This document shows, one piece after another, positions 1 through 11,600 of a DNA stretch of 64,000 nucleotides. The stretch lies in NCBI GenBank assembly GCA_013400155.1, contig VXBM01000099.1, positions 186,001-250,000 on the forward strand, written 5' to 3'. The position numbers and the translations under genes are program-made. Below the pieces are notes generated by a model that was given only the letters and a program-made list of their open reading frames with translations, made no database searches and was not told where the DNA came from. The stretch comes from Helopsaltes ochotensis (Eukaryota > Chordata > Aves > Passeriformes > Locustellidae). How positions within the stretch are numbered: the first letter of the stretch is position 1; each line of letters opens with the position of its first letter.

Positions 1-731
1 TCCACTAGACCAGATTGCTCCAACCCCTGTCCACCCTGGCCTCAAACACTTCCAGGGATGGGGCATCCACACCTTCTCTGGGCAACCTGTGCCGGGGCCT
101 CAGCACCCTCAGCACAGGAAAGAACATCTGATATCTAACCTAAACCTACTCCCAGTTTAAAGCCATTCCTCCTTGTCCTGTCATTGCACACCCTTGTAAA
201 AGTCTCAGCTCTCTTGTCAGCTCCCTTCAGGTACTGAAAGGCTGCAATCAGGTCACTCTGAAGCCTTTTCTTTTCCAGGCTGAACAATCTAAATTCTCTC
301 CTCCTTGTCAAATGGGAGAGGTGCTCCATCCCTCTGATCATCTTTGTGCCCTCCACTGGACTCACTCCAACAGGTCCATGCCCTTTTTTGTTGGAGCCCC
401 CAGAGCTGGACACTGCCCTGCAGGTGGGGTCTGAGCAGAGCAGAGGGGCAGAATCCCCTCCCTCCCCCCCTGCTGCCCACTCTGCTTTGGATGCAGCCCA
501 GGACACACGGCTGGGTCATGTCCTCCCATCCCCAGCACTCCCAGTCCTTCTCCCAGGCCTGCTCTCCATCTGTTCCTGCCAGCCTGGACTGATACCAAGG
601 CCTGCCCTGACCCAGGTGCAGCGCCAGCACCTGGCCCTTTAAATTCATGAGATTCCCCTGGGCCCATTTCTGGAGCTTGTCCAGGTCCCTCTGGATGGCA
701 TCCTATCCTTCAGATATGTCAGCCCCACTCA
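1..731 (-). mobile_element. CR1 LINE fragment (ORF2 C-terminal part, 3' end cut by window edge)
   Basis: Read on the minus strand this is the distal reverse-transcriptase/C-terminal part of CR1 ORF2. In separate frames I can see CR1-like peptide blocks: CVLGCIQSRVGSRGGG at about 430-510, KMIRGMEHLSHLTRRREF and FSLEKKRLQSDLIAAFQYLK around 220-330, and TRVCNDRTRRNGFKLG near 150-190. CR1 is the dominant avian non-LTR retrotransposon. The copy is 5'-truncated near 731, where similarity stops, and its terminal 8-bp repeat lies outside the window. The conserved blocks fall in different frames, so frameshifts have inactivated it. No complete RT or endonuclease domain remains. Identification is from memory of the CR1 consensus; the subfamily is not assigned. 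Confidence 0.93.
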
Positions 732-1314
732 GTCTCAGGGCTGTGTCTCAGATCTGAGGACAGAAGGCATCCTGGATCTGAAGGACAGATTAGTGAGCTG
801 CAGCCACACAGAGATATTGCAGGAGATATTCCCACTTGTCTTTGAGGGTTGTCTGACTTCTGACAGATGCAGAAGGGCCAGCACAGAGGCCTCAGGCTTA
901 CAGTGGGGCTGCAAGGTAGAAACTGACCATCTGCATCCCTCTCCACCTAGACAGGTCCTATCCTTTGTAAGGATGGCAGCAGCAAGTTTTACTTCTGGGA
1001 AGAGGCAGCAAAGAAATATTTTCTTGGAGTTGGGCAAACAGTTCAAGGAATGCAAAGTCAACCAGCTGGAAGGACAGAGACTGAAATCCTGCTGTCTCTT
1101 CTGAAACCAGAACTGTGTTTGGAAGACCTTCAGAATGAAGAAATATAGACAAAAATGTCATCATGTCTCCAGGCCACAGAGCAGGACATTATGAATCCAC
1201 AGATATTGGGAGGAAAAAAAAAAGAAGTTTGAACATTGCAGTGAGTAAACATCTCAGAGCTCATGATTAAAATCCAGCCTCACTATGAGGTTTGGTAGAG
1301 CAGCTCAGAGCCAC
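732..1314. other. Unique sequence, no gene recognised
   Basis: No repeat or exon is convincing here. The plus frame at about 960-1104 reads as a hydrophilic peptide, but I could not pair it with good splice sites on both sides. A short A-run lies near 1213. Confidence 0.5.
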
Positions 1315-1410
1315 TCATTTTCCCTGCTGAGTTTCAGTGACTTTACCCAAGTTCCAGCAGTGGTAGAGGCAGGCACTCTCTCCCCCAGCAGATCTCCTGG
1401 GCTGCCAAGC
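1315..1410 (-). mobile_element. Degraded MIR-type SINE relic
   Basis: The plus strand resembles the reverse complement of the MIR/core-SINE conserved centre. CAGTGACTTTACCCAAGTTC matches the 'agtgacttgcccaaggtc' block, followed by a CAGCAGTGG-AGAG block and GATCTCCTGGGCT. MIRs are ancient amniote tRNA-derived SINEs, so heavy divergence is expected. The element is inactive. A profile search would be needed for exact ends. Confidence 0.45.
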
Positions 1411-2031
1411 AGGAGCTGCTGTGGCCAAAGGACAAAAAAAAGCCTCTCTGGAGGACAGTGAGAGATGTTCCTGAGAGCAGCTGCTTCCAGCTCTCCTCTA
1501 CACTCCTGCATTTATCCTCAGGATGGGTTTGTGGTATTCAAACAGATGGGTTTTCCAAGCACAACTGCTTCTTTTAGGGGTAACAGTGCCTTTAAGAGCA
1601 TCCAGGAAGGAGGCACAGCTTGTCACCACCGAGGGGCCTGCTCCAGGATGAAAGACTCCTTGCAGAAACAACCCCAAACGTACTTGTAGCATCTGCCCAG
1701 CTTTGCCATCATCTCATTTCCAGTTTTACTAACAAATAAAATGACTGGGAAAACATTGAAATTAGTTTTCCAGCTGGTTTGGGTATCTGTTTCTGAAAAC
1801 ATCTTAATCTTCTGGAAAAGCTCATAATTTTTAATGCAGTTGTCGACACAGTCTTTTATAAACTGGTACAAACACAGGCTTAAGGGTTTTTTAATACTAT
1901 TCTTCTCTTTCATTGCAGATCAGAAGGCTAGAATTACTGAGGTTTTTAAGCATGACATGTATTTGCTTTTATAGAATGAAACTAAAATAGGACAAAAAGG
2001 CTTAAATATTTATTAATGCTTTTCTTTACAG
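1411..2031. other. Unique AT-rich sequence, nothing recognised
   Basis: Only short chance ORFs on both strands. A good splice-acceptor-like tract ends at 1918 (tctctttcattgcag) but is followed by a very short open stretch. Confidence 0.5.
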
Positions 2032-2202
2032 ATTGCAAATGGTTTTGTCATGACTGCACACCCAGGACTTCACTGTGTTCCAGAAGAAGTCATTAGCTGG
2101 GAACCCTGTGTCAGACTTTGGAGACATTTTGTCAGGAAAAAGGTTTTCTTCTTCAAGTTTGCAAATCTTGGACCAGAAAATAAGTATTTGTGGTGTACCT
2201 TG
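2032..2202 (+). other. Exon-like segment, 57 codons, phase 0 to 0
   Basis: A pyrimidine-rich acceptor (gcttttctttacag) ends at 2031. The frame beginning ATT at 2032 stays open for 57 codons. A strong donor, TTG|GTGAGA, follows at 2203. The peptide starts IANGFVMTAHPG and contains ISWEPCVRLWRHFVRKK; I recognise no family. The length is an exact multiple of three. The minus strand also has a 67-codon ORF here, so openness alone is weak evidence. It may be a real exon of an unidentified plus-strand gene or a chance match. The next candidate, at 3092, also starts in phase 0. Confidence 0.25.
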
Positions 2203-3091
2203 GTGAGAGCACTTTACTGATAACACCACTCATATCACATTCTCATTCACGCTGATTTAGCAAAGCCATCCAATTCCACAGCTTCACTACTGCTGAAATA
2301 ATTTAAAGGAAGACCAGTTCTAGTAGGTTTTTGGGCACTTATCTGTAGGAGTGTTTTATTACACCCAGGTAGGAGTAGCCCAAGGGAGAAGAGCATCACA
2401 GGGTTTTGCCATCAACCTGAAACATACTGCACTGGTTTTAAAACATTTACAAAGCCATAGAACTTCCCAAGGACTTTCTGCAGGGCAAAAAGAGTGAAGG
2501 CTCCACTTTTCAGCCCCTCAGTATAGAATGCACCAACTTCATATATCTCAGCCACTGGTCCTAACCTGGTACCAGTCCCCTTTACTCAAATAAAGTTAAC
2601 TCCTATTGTCAGGGTCAAGAGGATGGTTCAATCTCTCATTTCCTCTATTAATACAATTTCCAGGCAAGTACTCACCAAGCCTGTGTGGTAGCATTAGATG
2701 GGCATGCTCAGCCCTGATTTACCACCAGTGCAATCTCAAAATAAACACACGGCTGGCCTTTCAGCTCCTCCTGATTCCTGCCGGACAGAATTGGCATGAG
2801 GAGAGCAATTGCTATGACCCATGCTTCTCTTACCACTCTTATCTCGTACACTTGAAACACATCTCCTAGTGACAGAGAAAAAAGCAGAGCTGGCTCAAAA
2901 TGTTGCTGTTTTTAGAGCAAAGGGGAAAAGCAGCAGCAGCAACAAGAAATGCCATTTTTTTTCTGTCGTTCATTAAAAACAAAAGGTCCTAAAAGCCTTT
3001 AATGCAAGAATCAGATTATTTGAAGCAAAATCAGAAAACAGACCTCTGAAGCAATCTGGGAAACAAAATGTGATTTATTTTTTTTTTCCAG
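2203..3091. other. Unique sequence between two exon-like segments
   Basis: No repeat family recognised. If the flanking segments are real exons this would be an 889-nt intron. It ends in a T-rich acceptor tract at 3079-3091. Confidence 0.4.
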
Positions 3092-3205
3092 AAGAAAAGG
3101 CTCTCAGATAGCATGGACTCTGTATTTGACTGTGTACAAACCACAGAGCCCAGGGCTCCTGGTACCCCAGAGGAAGCTCCCCAGCTCCATGCCGAGATTC
3201 AGTGA
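3092..3205 (+). other. Terminal-exon-like segment, 37 codons plus stop
   Basis: A long T-run acceptor ends in CCAG at 3091. The phase-0 frame reads KKRLSDSMDSVFDCVQ and on to a TGA at 3203-3205. The composition is hydrophilic, like a C-terminal tail. An AATAAA lies 79 bp beyond the stop. A run of 37 open codons is common by chance, so the case rests on acceptor quality, matching phase with 2032-2202 and the poly(A) signal. No homologue recognised. Confidence 0.2.
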
Positions 3206-3283
3206 TTGCTAAAGGGCCCCAAAAGTAGAGCATTTATTTCACTCTGTTTTCATGGAAACTAAACCCCAGGCAAGTCCCATTGC

Positions 3284-3289
3284 AATAAA
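3284..3289 (+). terminator. Possible polyadenylation signal AATAAA
   Basis: A canonical AATAAA lies 79 bp after the stop of the candidate terminal exon at 3092-3205. The hexamer is frequent by chance in AT-rich DNA, so it supports the model only weakly. Confidence 0.2.
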
Positions 3290-6008
3290 GCACAGTCAGG
3301 GAGATCAGTGATGACAGCCCTGAGCCTTCAGCCCCCTCCATCATGTGCAGCCTGGAAGAGAGTGCAGGCTCCCGCTGCAGAGCTGGGTGCCCTGGTGGTG
3401 CTGCCTGTCAGCGCTGCAGCCCTGCCTCTGTTTATGTCTCAGCATAAAAATGGCCATGGAGAGGAACCAATTTGGGATGAGAATTAATATAATTTGGCAT
3501 CAAACCAAGATGTTCTTTTCTCAAATGGCAAAAACTTCTCCAGCTTCTGAAATAGCTCAGGGCTGCTGGTCTACAGATTATACCACAGGGCCCAGCTTTA
3601 TGCTGCAGGTGGTGATTGAAAAAGCTGAGGAGCCTCTTGGTTACAGTCAATGGAGCTTTGTCCATCCTGGTGAGGGTCAGTTAGACTGGCACTTCACAGA
3701 GGAGGGAGGATGATGCCTTGGGAAGGAGCTGCAGTTCAGTTCTGCTTTTCTGAATTACTGTTAGTAATGCTGAGATTGCACCCAGGAGCCTGGCTGTTTG
3801 TTAGTACTGCACTGTGCTTAGCAGTGTGCAAGCACAAAATAAAATAACATTCTCTGAAGAGTCCTTCTCATGCTTTTAAATAAAGACACTAAAGTCAAAC
3901 ATTAATTTCTTTGAATCTCATTTATAAATCAAAATAATTATTTCAGCAAGTGATGACAGGCAATAAGTGGCACAAGATCTTGCCTTTTTCACTGCAAGAT
4001 GAACCACTTTCCCTGGATTACAATAGGATTTCCCTCACTCACTGTCCCCTCTCTCTAAAGATGCATCACTCCTCCTGCATCCAGCACTGGAACACTAGCT
4101 GAGTATTGGACCAAAGAACTCATGAAGACAAGGATTATTGTTATCTACAGAGTACTGAAGAGTCTCTTCACAGTCTATACATCAGTTAAAAAAAAATTAA
4201 AAAGAAATCTCATTTGCTGCAGCTCACAGCTTCAGCCTTTGCAGATACGGCCTAAATATCTGCTTGCACACACTTCACAGCAAGGCATCCCACCAGCCAA
4301 ATACATAATCCTTCCATTTAAAACCACCCACAAAGGAGGCAAGTATTGAATCATTTTGGGGGCTGGCACAGGAGATCTGCATCTTGCTGGTTTCATTACC
4401 TTGAATAATAGCACAAGAGATCTGTAAGTCACATTTAAATCGATTTTAAATTAATCCAAGCCCTAGGTGTAAACATAACAAAATGCTGGATGAGACAGTG
4501 TGTTTTAACCCATTTTTAGATCCCCTGTATTTCTGGGATAGCAGGCACTGAAAGCACAGGTGTCAGATGAAGACAGGCTTCAGCATCTGAGCCGCTGCTG
4601 CAGTCTAAACCAGAGAGATGGTCCAGCCATCTGGAAAAAGAGAAAGGAGCCAAAATCCTAGAGACAAACACCCAGCTGTAGAGGACAGACCTTCCTGGGC
4701 ATTCAAACCCTGGCTGTATTTAAGAACTCCTTGGGACAAATAATACACATACACACCCCCTCAACTGACCCAGAGATCTGCAAAGCTGCCCTCATACAGG
4801 GACTGCTGCATGGCTGATGTTGGAATAAGGCACCCTGGTGCTGGGTGGTTCTGCAATTCAAACAATAAGTAACGCTTCTCTTTCCTTGTTCAAGCCTTTT
4901 GTATAGCAGGGGAACATAAAATGCCGTGTGTTCCTGTCTCCCACTGACAGAGAAACAAGCCACAGCTTACTCTCAGTGCTCATGAAATGGTGACACCAGT
5001 TGCAAGATCTCTGCAAAGGGGCTGTTGTGGGGTACAGGGTGGCTCAGTTAAAGGTGCTTTTCTGAGGAGATTAAGACTGAATTTGACCAATATTCCTAAT
5101 ATGAAAATATTAGGCTACAGATGTTTCTCAACTTTGTGAAAGTTTTTTGCGTACAAAATCTAAAACCAAGCAAACCCCAATAAATCTATATTTGTTAAAG
5201 AGGTCGCCTTCAGCAGTTCTCTGTGACATTGATACCAACTGATAGAAGAAATGGGGAAAGTATAAACTTCAGACTCTTCCCAAGCAATCATTCTGAAACA
5301 CACCATTTTTCAGTCAAAGAATTATTTTGCCCCCTTCCAAGGCCAAACTCCTATACGAAAAGGCAGAGAAAACTGGTACAAAGCATTATCTGGAAACAAC
5401 ACTTTTCCAGGTGGAGTGAGGGCTTGTACTCCTGAGAAATCAATGTTTCCACATCTCTAACCTTCAGCTGATCCCTCTCCACTCAGACTCTCATCAGTGC
5501 AGCCCACAGCAGCCATCAACAGATGGTACCCAAAGAGTTCCCACCCTGCTGCCTGCATCCAGACAGCAGGCAGAGAAGGGGGATTTCCTCGAAGCACATT
5601 TAACATCCTTAGTGCTGCAGATGACAACAGTTGGAAGATGCATTTGCCATGTCAATCTTATTATTCCCAGTACAGCACTGGGCTGTCTCCCCACAGATGT
5701 TTTCTTGTGCTGTTAGTTATTGCTTGCAGCACAAAATAATTTCAGCTGGCTCTGTACTGGTCTGGGAGTGAAAGAGTTACAGGAGTAAACTCAAGTAGCT
5801 GTGCCTGTGCAAGTCCAGGCATCCCTTCTCCTGACACCCCTTTCCATCGTGCAGGTAGCCAGCTGCAATTCTTTGTAATAACCAGAGAGAAGATATTTCT
5901 CCCAACTCTGGGGTTCCCCTATGTAAAATACAAAAGAAAAGCAAATGAGATGTAAGGAGGTGATCTCTGCAGCTCAGGGGAAATCATTCCAACGATTAAA
6001 TCTGTGCT
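3290..6008. other. Unique sequence, no gene recognised
   Basis: Contains several overlapping ORFs on both strands. The longest is a 122-codon plus ORF at 3345-3713, Cys/Leu/Trp-rich at its start, with no recognisable domain. There is a short A-run near 4188. I see no repeats. Confidence 0.5.
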
Positions 6009-6503
6009 GTGCCATCAGCTGAGCTTAGCACATTTCCACTGGTGCAGTCATTTATAGCTCCGGGGCTGCCTGAGCACCGATGGGCATTTCCCAGCTGGGC
6101 TTCTGACCTCCACAGCCATTTGGGGAGCCCCTGTGCTGCTCCCAACACTCTGCAGCATCAGCACACACTGGGATGTTCCCTCTCATGCTCACAGACAACG
6201 TTGCACCAGATGCAGCACATCAGAGAGGTAGGAGAGAATTGGGGAGCAGCAAGGGCTACCCAGGGCAGCAACAGGGCCCAGAGCAAGCACGAGTGCTGGA
6301 GGCTCTGCAGGACTGGCAGTCTGGGTGCCTGTGAAGGGAAAGACCAGGAGATGTCCTGGCTGCTGCTAGACTCTGCAGGTAGGCACTGGAGGCTGCCCCT
6401 TACAGCAGCACTGGGCAAAAAACCCACCCAGAAAGCTTCAAGCAGCTCCCTGGGCTGGGGAGTGCAGCTGTGGGGAGGAACCTCTGCACTTCAGTGGGGT
6501 TAA
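6009..6503 (+). other. Longest ORF of the window (164 codons), probably non-coding
   Basis: An open frame in a locally GC-richer stretch. Fewer stops are expected there, and an 89-codon minus ORF overlaps it. The translation is rich in Ser, Leu, Trp, Gln and His, with no motif, signal peptide or membrane helix that I recognise. A possible donor (AGAG|GTAGGA) sits inside it near 6228. I consider coding unlikely; it is listed because it is the longest frame. Confidence 0.12.
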
Positions 6504-6664
6504 TTCAACCATGCCAGGATTAACAATAACCAGCTTTGCACCTTATCGTGCCATGAAAGCAGAGGTCAAATCTCTTCCCTAGATTTGGGACTGCTTGTCT
6601 TCAAACTTGTGGCAATTAAATCTGTGGTGTTTGGGGGCTTTACGGGAGTTTTTCTCTTTTGTTT
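6504..6664. other. Unique sequence before a CR1 tail
   Basis: No recognisable CR1 sequence extends upstream of 6665. Confidence 0.4.
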
Positions 6665-6712
6665 CAATGATCATTGTGGGTCCCTTCCAACTCAGAACAT
6701 TTTATGATTCTA
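6665..6712 (+). mobile_element. Very short CR1 3'-end fragment
   Basis: AATGATCATTGTGGGTCCCT, followed by TCCAACTCAGAA and a degenerate terminal repeat around TTTATGATTC, is the diagnostic last 50 bp of avian CR1. The copy is severely 5'-truncated, as is typical for CR1. The tail closely resembles that of the SINE at 62928-62982, so a decayed SINE copy is possible, but no tRNA-like head is visible upstream. Confidence 0.8.
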
Positions 6713-7559
6713 AAATCCCCTGAAAGTGTGTGCAAAACCTCACATAGGCTGTTGTCTCACTGATGTACTCTCAGACTGCAATGTTTAGGTAAGAATTTTC
6801 TGGCAAGTTTGAAATGTCAGTTAGTTCTCTTTCGTTTTGGATGAGATTTTTTTTGTTAATCTGAAAAGTTATTGTAGCAGTCATGGTAATTTTTATGTAT
6901 ATTCCCTCTCCACACACAAATAATCCTTTATATAAGGTCTTGTACTACTTTATGCTTCATTTCATTTACTTCACAAGAAGAAAGGTGCGTTACAATAAAG
7001 TTTTTCCTTCATCTTCTCCAAAGAAGTGGTTTTCAGTAAGCATGAACTAATTTATTTCTTTTAATGGTGGCCACTTATTTCTTCAAGACAAGGCCATCCA
7101 TAGAAACTGCACATTCTACAAGACTAAATACATTTCAGTAGAGAGGAAAGGTAGCTAGCTCTGCCTTGAAAACAATAATAATATTCTAACAATGAAATAT
7201 ATGTCTAAGCAAGAGCCAACTGACTTGAAACATCACTGGTTGTAAAATCCAAAACACAAGCATCAAAGGGCAGGAATAAAATGCCAGACTGCTCCAGGAT
7301 CTGAAGGTTATTGCTCCATCTCTCTGCATTAAGACATGCTCGTTACAGCCTTGGGGAAGTCATCCAGACTGGTAGCACCTATCTCCCTAGCTGGGAAAAA
7401 GGCAAATAAGGAAGGCTACAATACAGCCTTCATCTGGAGCATTTAAAACACAGCAACTATTTGGATGTGAGGACTGAAATATTTTTGATATTACCTTAGT
7501 GGTAGAAAAAGTGGATGAAATGGAGTTGGAGGAAATTCCCATGAAGTATTTCCTGTTAC
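6713..7559. other. AT-rich unique sequence
   Basis: No ORF above 60 codons and no repeat recognised. Confidence 0.5.
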
Positions 7560-7800
7560 TCTGTGGCTGAGAACTATTAAAAATTCTTGAATTCAGATGA
7601 GTGGATAAAATTATTAATCTTAAAGATTAATGGCCACAGTTTCTCCTTAAGAAGATCCACGCTTTTGAGAAGTAAGAGCAATTACAAAATTTTTACGGGT
7701 AATGATACAAGCCACCTAAATAAGCCAAAATACTACTTGCTTAGATGAACCATAAAACGACCTTTGGACTAAATCGGACTTAAATTGTACCTCATACCAA
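7560..7800. promoter_or_regulatory. Candidate conserved non-coding block with perfect palindrome
   Basis: AT-rich, repeat-free sequence dense in homeodomain-type cores (TTATTAAT, TAATGATAC). It contains a perfect 9+1+9 inverted repeat, ATTAATCTT-A-AAGATTAAT, at 7613-7631. Two facing TAATCT cores are the kind of site bound by bicoid-class (K50) homeodomains. The block also keeps several CpGs in otherwise AT-rich DNA, which can mark constraint. That it is conserved is inferred from appearance only. Confidence 0.3.
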
Positions 7801-8187
7801 AGTGCTACCAAACACATTTAAGAGAAGAATTTCCTTGGGATACTCATCCTGTCCTGGTGCCAGCCTCGAGCCTGTGGCTCTGCGCACCAGGAGGGACAGA
7901 AGGCAGGACGAGATGGGTCACTGGAAATCGGCCTGGCAGCGTGTGGTTCCTCCTCATTCTGGCACCCACTGCAGCACTTAGCCCGGCGTGTGTGCGGGCA
8001 GACTGCCAAGCAGCTTGCCACAGAACCCCACAGGTTGGAGAGGGTGAAATTTTACGAGGTTTTTCTAGGCTTTGTAGCTGGCAGGGCAGGGACAGGAATG
8101 TCTCTGCACACCAGGGTGCTCCCATCTGTGGGACGCTCTGTGATGAGTCACAGCTGGGAGAAACAAGAATTGCTCACCCTTGACTGA
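7785..8187 (+). other. Overlapping ORFs (132 and 65 codons), coding doubtful
   Basis: A locally GC-richer stretch is open in two plus frames and two minus frames at once, which is the signature of low stop density rather than coding. The 132-codon frame is Cys-rich late on (ADCQAACHRTPQ), with no family match I recognise. No acceptor/donor pair frames it. Confidence 0.12.
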
Positions 8188-8472
8188 GCTGCAGCACCGA
8201 CAGAGCTCCAAACCTGGCACATGGTGTACCTTCAAGGCAATAAAATAAACTTCATCCCTTGGCTGGGCTTCTGCAGCCCCTCATTCCCTTGAGGAAGAAG
8301 CTAAACTGAGCAGGAGCTTAGTATCAGCACATAAAATAGATGGCTGTCTGAAAACAGACACTAAGGCTGATTTTATTATATGGATAAAGCAGAGATCTCT
8401 GGCAATAAAATGTTAAAATATTCTGAAAAAAATCAAAGATATCATTTTTCAGAGGGAGTTTGTTCTACTGAA

Positions 8473-8680
8473 TCAGGTGCTAGTCTGGGACTGAGGAGAC
8501 CCTGATCTTACTCCCAGCTTCTCCTGGGGTCCTGGACAGCCTTCACTGGGTAAGGTCACAACCCCTCAGCTTTGCTGCCCTGCCTCCATCTGCCTCCTCC
8601 ATTTCAGTTGTAGGAGTATACAGATAGGGAACCATTTCTCTGCTTCATTAGGTGGTTATTGAGAGCTTAAATTAAACCTG
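8473..8680 (+). mobile_element. MIR-type SINE relic (sense)
   Basis: Follows the amniote MIR order in sense: GACTGAGGAGACCCTGATCT then CTCCCAGCTTC (the 'gacctgggttctaatcccagctc' block); CACTGGGTAAGGTCACAACC (the 'gggcaagtcac' block); and a 3' part with GTGGTTATTGAGAGCTTAAA matching 'gtgttgtgaggattaaat'. The diverged but colinear match over about 200 bp makes this the best MIR in the window. It is inactive. Confidence 0.6.
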
Positions 8681-11600
8681 TTGCCCTCAAAACAACAATA
8701 ACTTATGACATACTCTGAACTGAGCCAGCCTAAGCAATATTGGATTAAAAATTCCTCAAACGTTTTATCCAGATTTTTTACCTGATTCTACCCAAGACAC
8801 TTCTCATATCAATTGAATTACTCCTAATTTACACCAAGGAAAACATATTGAAATGCTGCTACTCATAATTCTCATCAGTGTGGGGAAGACAGCTTGCTTT
8901 CAGCAAAATCAGGTTAAGCCATGGGCAGAGCTGTCCAGAAAGCCTTTCACTTCAATACAAACTGAGGACAGTGGGCTCAGAGCCAACACTACATTTTTCA
9001 GATTAGGTGCTCAGTCTCCTTCCTTCCCCCTCTCACTAGAAAGATTTTATTTCAGATCAAATGTGTTTACAATCTGTTTACCACTACAAAGAGTTTCTTT
9101 TTCAAACATGGAATTAAGAAATAAAAAGATCACATACACCTTTTCTGGTGAGGTTTAAAAAGCAGGTAACACCTTTCCATTACCAGATCACTGTCTAAAT
9201 ACCTACTGGACTTGCAGCACATGCTGTATCTGTGAGCAGAACCTCAAAAATGGTTTAAAAAACAAAAATAAAAATTGATGTAACTCTCCTAAAAATCAGA
9301 AACTGGGTCCTGATAAGATAAATGAACGCTGGGAACACTTCTTGAGCTTCAGCTATGGAAACAATTCCTACACACAGGAGATGAATTACCCCATTTAACT
9401 CAGTGAGTGTTTTCTTAGCACAGAAAACAAGGAAAACTACAAGCAAAAGAAGTAAAATATCTGTCAGAGACTGATTAAAAGCGATCTCTGATCTCTCTGA
9501 AGAATTAATAAAGTACAGAGTTACTTGGTTTCTGTCATTTCATTTTTAAACTCTTAAAATAAACAAGCACTATTGCTTATTCCATCCCTTCCACCATCCT
9601 TTCTCTCCTTAATGCAAATCTCACGCTTTTCCTTTGTATGCAAGGAAAAGCTCAGCAGCAGAGTTCAGCCACAAGCTCCAGCGTCCATGAACGTGAGCTC
9701 CCGAGTGCTGCCACACCAAGCTTCTCTTGTTTGGATGGAGATAACAAGTGTTGGAACATCTAAAATGGCTTTTGGTAAACTATTCTAATATTTGACTTAC
9801 TAACAATCTATACATTATGTCTAGCTCAGGTTTAACTTCCAGCTTCCAGTTACGACTCAAGAGCCCAGTTAAATCTGCTACCACTCTGAGCTCTCTTCTA
9901 AACAGCAGTCAGTAAACTGTGCCCACCCTTGATTTGCTCTTGAATGGAGTCTTTAACCATTCTTGAAGACTCTTCAGCCTGGGGTCACCTCAACAGCAAA
10001 TTTCTAGATGTTTTCCAGATTCTCAGGATTGTATGAAAATACAGACACCAGTAGCAGGAACAGCAATAGCCTCACAGTACCTGCAGAGATGATTTTGCTC
10101 AACATCCCCGGGAACACACATCCATAACTTCACCCCAGAGTAATAACTGTACTCAATACCTAATTGCTACTTTAGGAGATTGTTTTTCCCCCAGTGTCAT
10201 TATTTTCATGCTAATCTCCCATTTAGCATGCATTACCTCCCTTTCTTCCCCAAACCTGCCCTTTCTTTCAGCTTCTCTCATGTAGGCTCTGTAGAAGACC
10301 AAGAAGGAGAAAGCCCTGCCTATGTCTAATCTGTCAGGTCATTTTATCCCATCCTTCTGCAACTCTCCTAGGACAGTGTTGCTGGCAGCACTTCCCTTGT
10401 TTTATTCCTCAGCCCACCATATTTCAGCTGAGGGATTCTTTACATACAAAACCCAACCCCACAGCTGAGCAGGACTGGACATCTCAGGAGGATGAAGCAG
10501 GGCAACACTGAGTAACTTTAGTACCTTATTCCACAGTGTTTTATTCCAGGGACTTGGGGCTTCTTTGGCAACACTTGCATCCATTCACACTGTGCAGGAA
10601 GAAAAGCCACAAACTCCTTTGTTCTTCTGTTTCTCAGGAAGATTAAAAAGTTTTGCTTGTTTTTTACCCTGGAGAATAATAAATCATCAGGAGATGATGC
10701 ACTCCTTTGACACATCCCTTGGTTCCCATGCAGATTGGTATCGGCAGGAACAGCAGGCTTCCCCAGAACATATGTGCAAATATTCAAGAATAGCAAACAC
10801 CAAGGATAAACATAGTTGGACCAAACAGCTTTGCTGAAGAGAAGGGAATGTTTGCAAATGGTGCTTTGCAGTATGTTACCTGCACCAATGAGCCCTCTGT
10901 ATTCAATAACCAGGTCTTACACTCAAAGAAAACTTTCTGATGAAGGGCATGCCCCTCGAGCTTCCCCACAGGGCTTAAAAAAGGGGTTCTAAATGAGCAT
11001 CTCTGAGACAAAACCAAATTATTATATATGTATTGGATATCAGAAATTATTCTCCAAAGCAAGCAGCTTAAACATGTAGCCTTGATGAGAACTGATATTT
11101 ACTAATTATTGCCATTCATCAAATGAGTCCACTGAGCCTTAATGCTGTGTTAGCATTAAAATTTGACATTGAACTCCATGGTTTCTAAACTTTCATAATC
11201 GAACCTGATCTGAATAATATATATTAATGATGTATCCCTAGGATGATCCACTGGAATCTATGTCAGTTGAAGAATGCTAGTAATTTTGAAGGGGACACTT
11301 CCATATTTTCTAAGAGTAATCAAGAAATTTGAATATTAAGATTCTGGAAAAAAAAATCCCTACAGCCAGCAATAGAAACTTACCTTCAGTACAAGAATAA
11401 TAACATATATCTGGGGGAGCAGTGGCTCAGAACAGATGCTGCCAAGATGAATGATTAATGCACATTAATTGTGGTGAGGAGTTTTCAATTTCAAGTGGTT
11501 TTGAATGTAAAAATAGGAGATTTGATAAAAATAATAAAAAAATTCTCTTTTCAGTCAAGTGCCTTTTAAATCTCTTTTTGCCTTCCGAAAAACAAAAGAA

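Noticed and set aside
6009..6503. 164-codon ORF as a protein-coding gene
   Set aside because: It lies in GC-richer sequence with overlapping ORFs on the other strand, has no domain and no framing splice sites.
8853..9158. Small secreted protein (hydrophobic start LLLIILISVG)
   Set aside because: The hydrophobic run is short, the remainder has no domain or cysteine pattern, and no promoter or splice context is evident.
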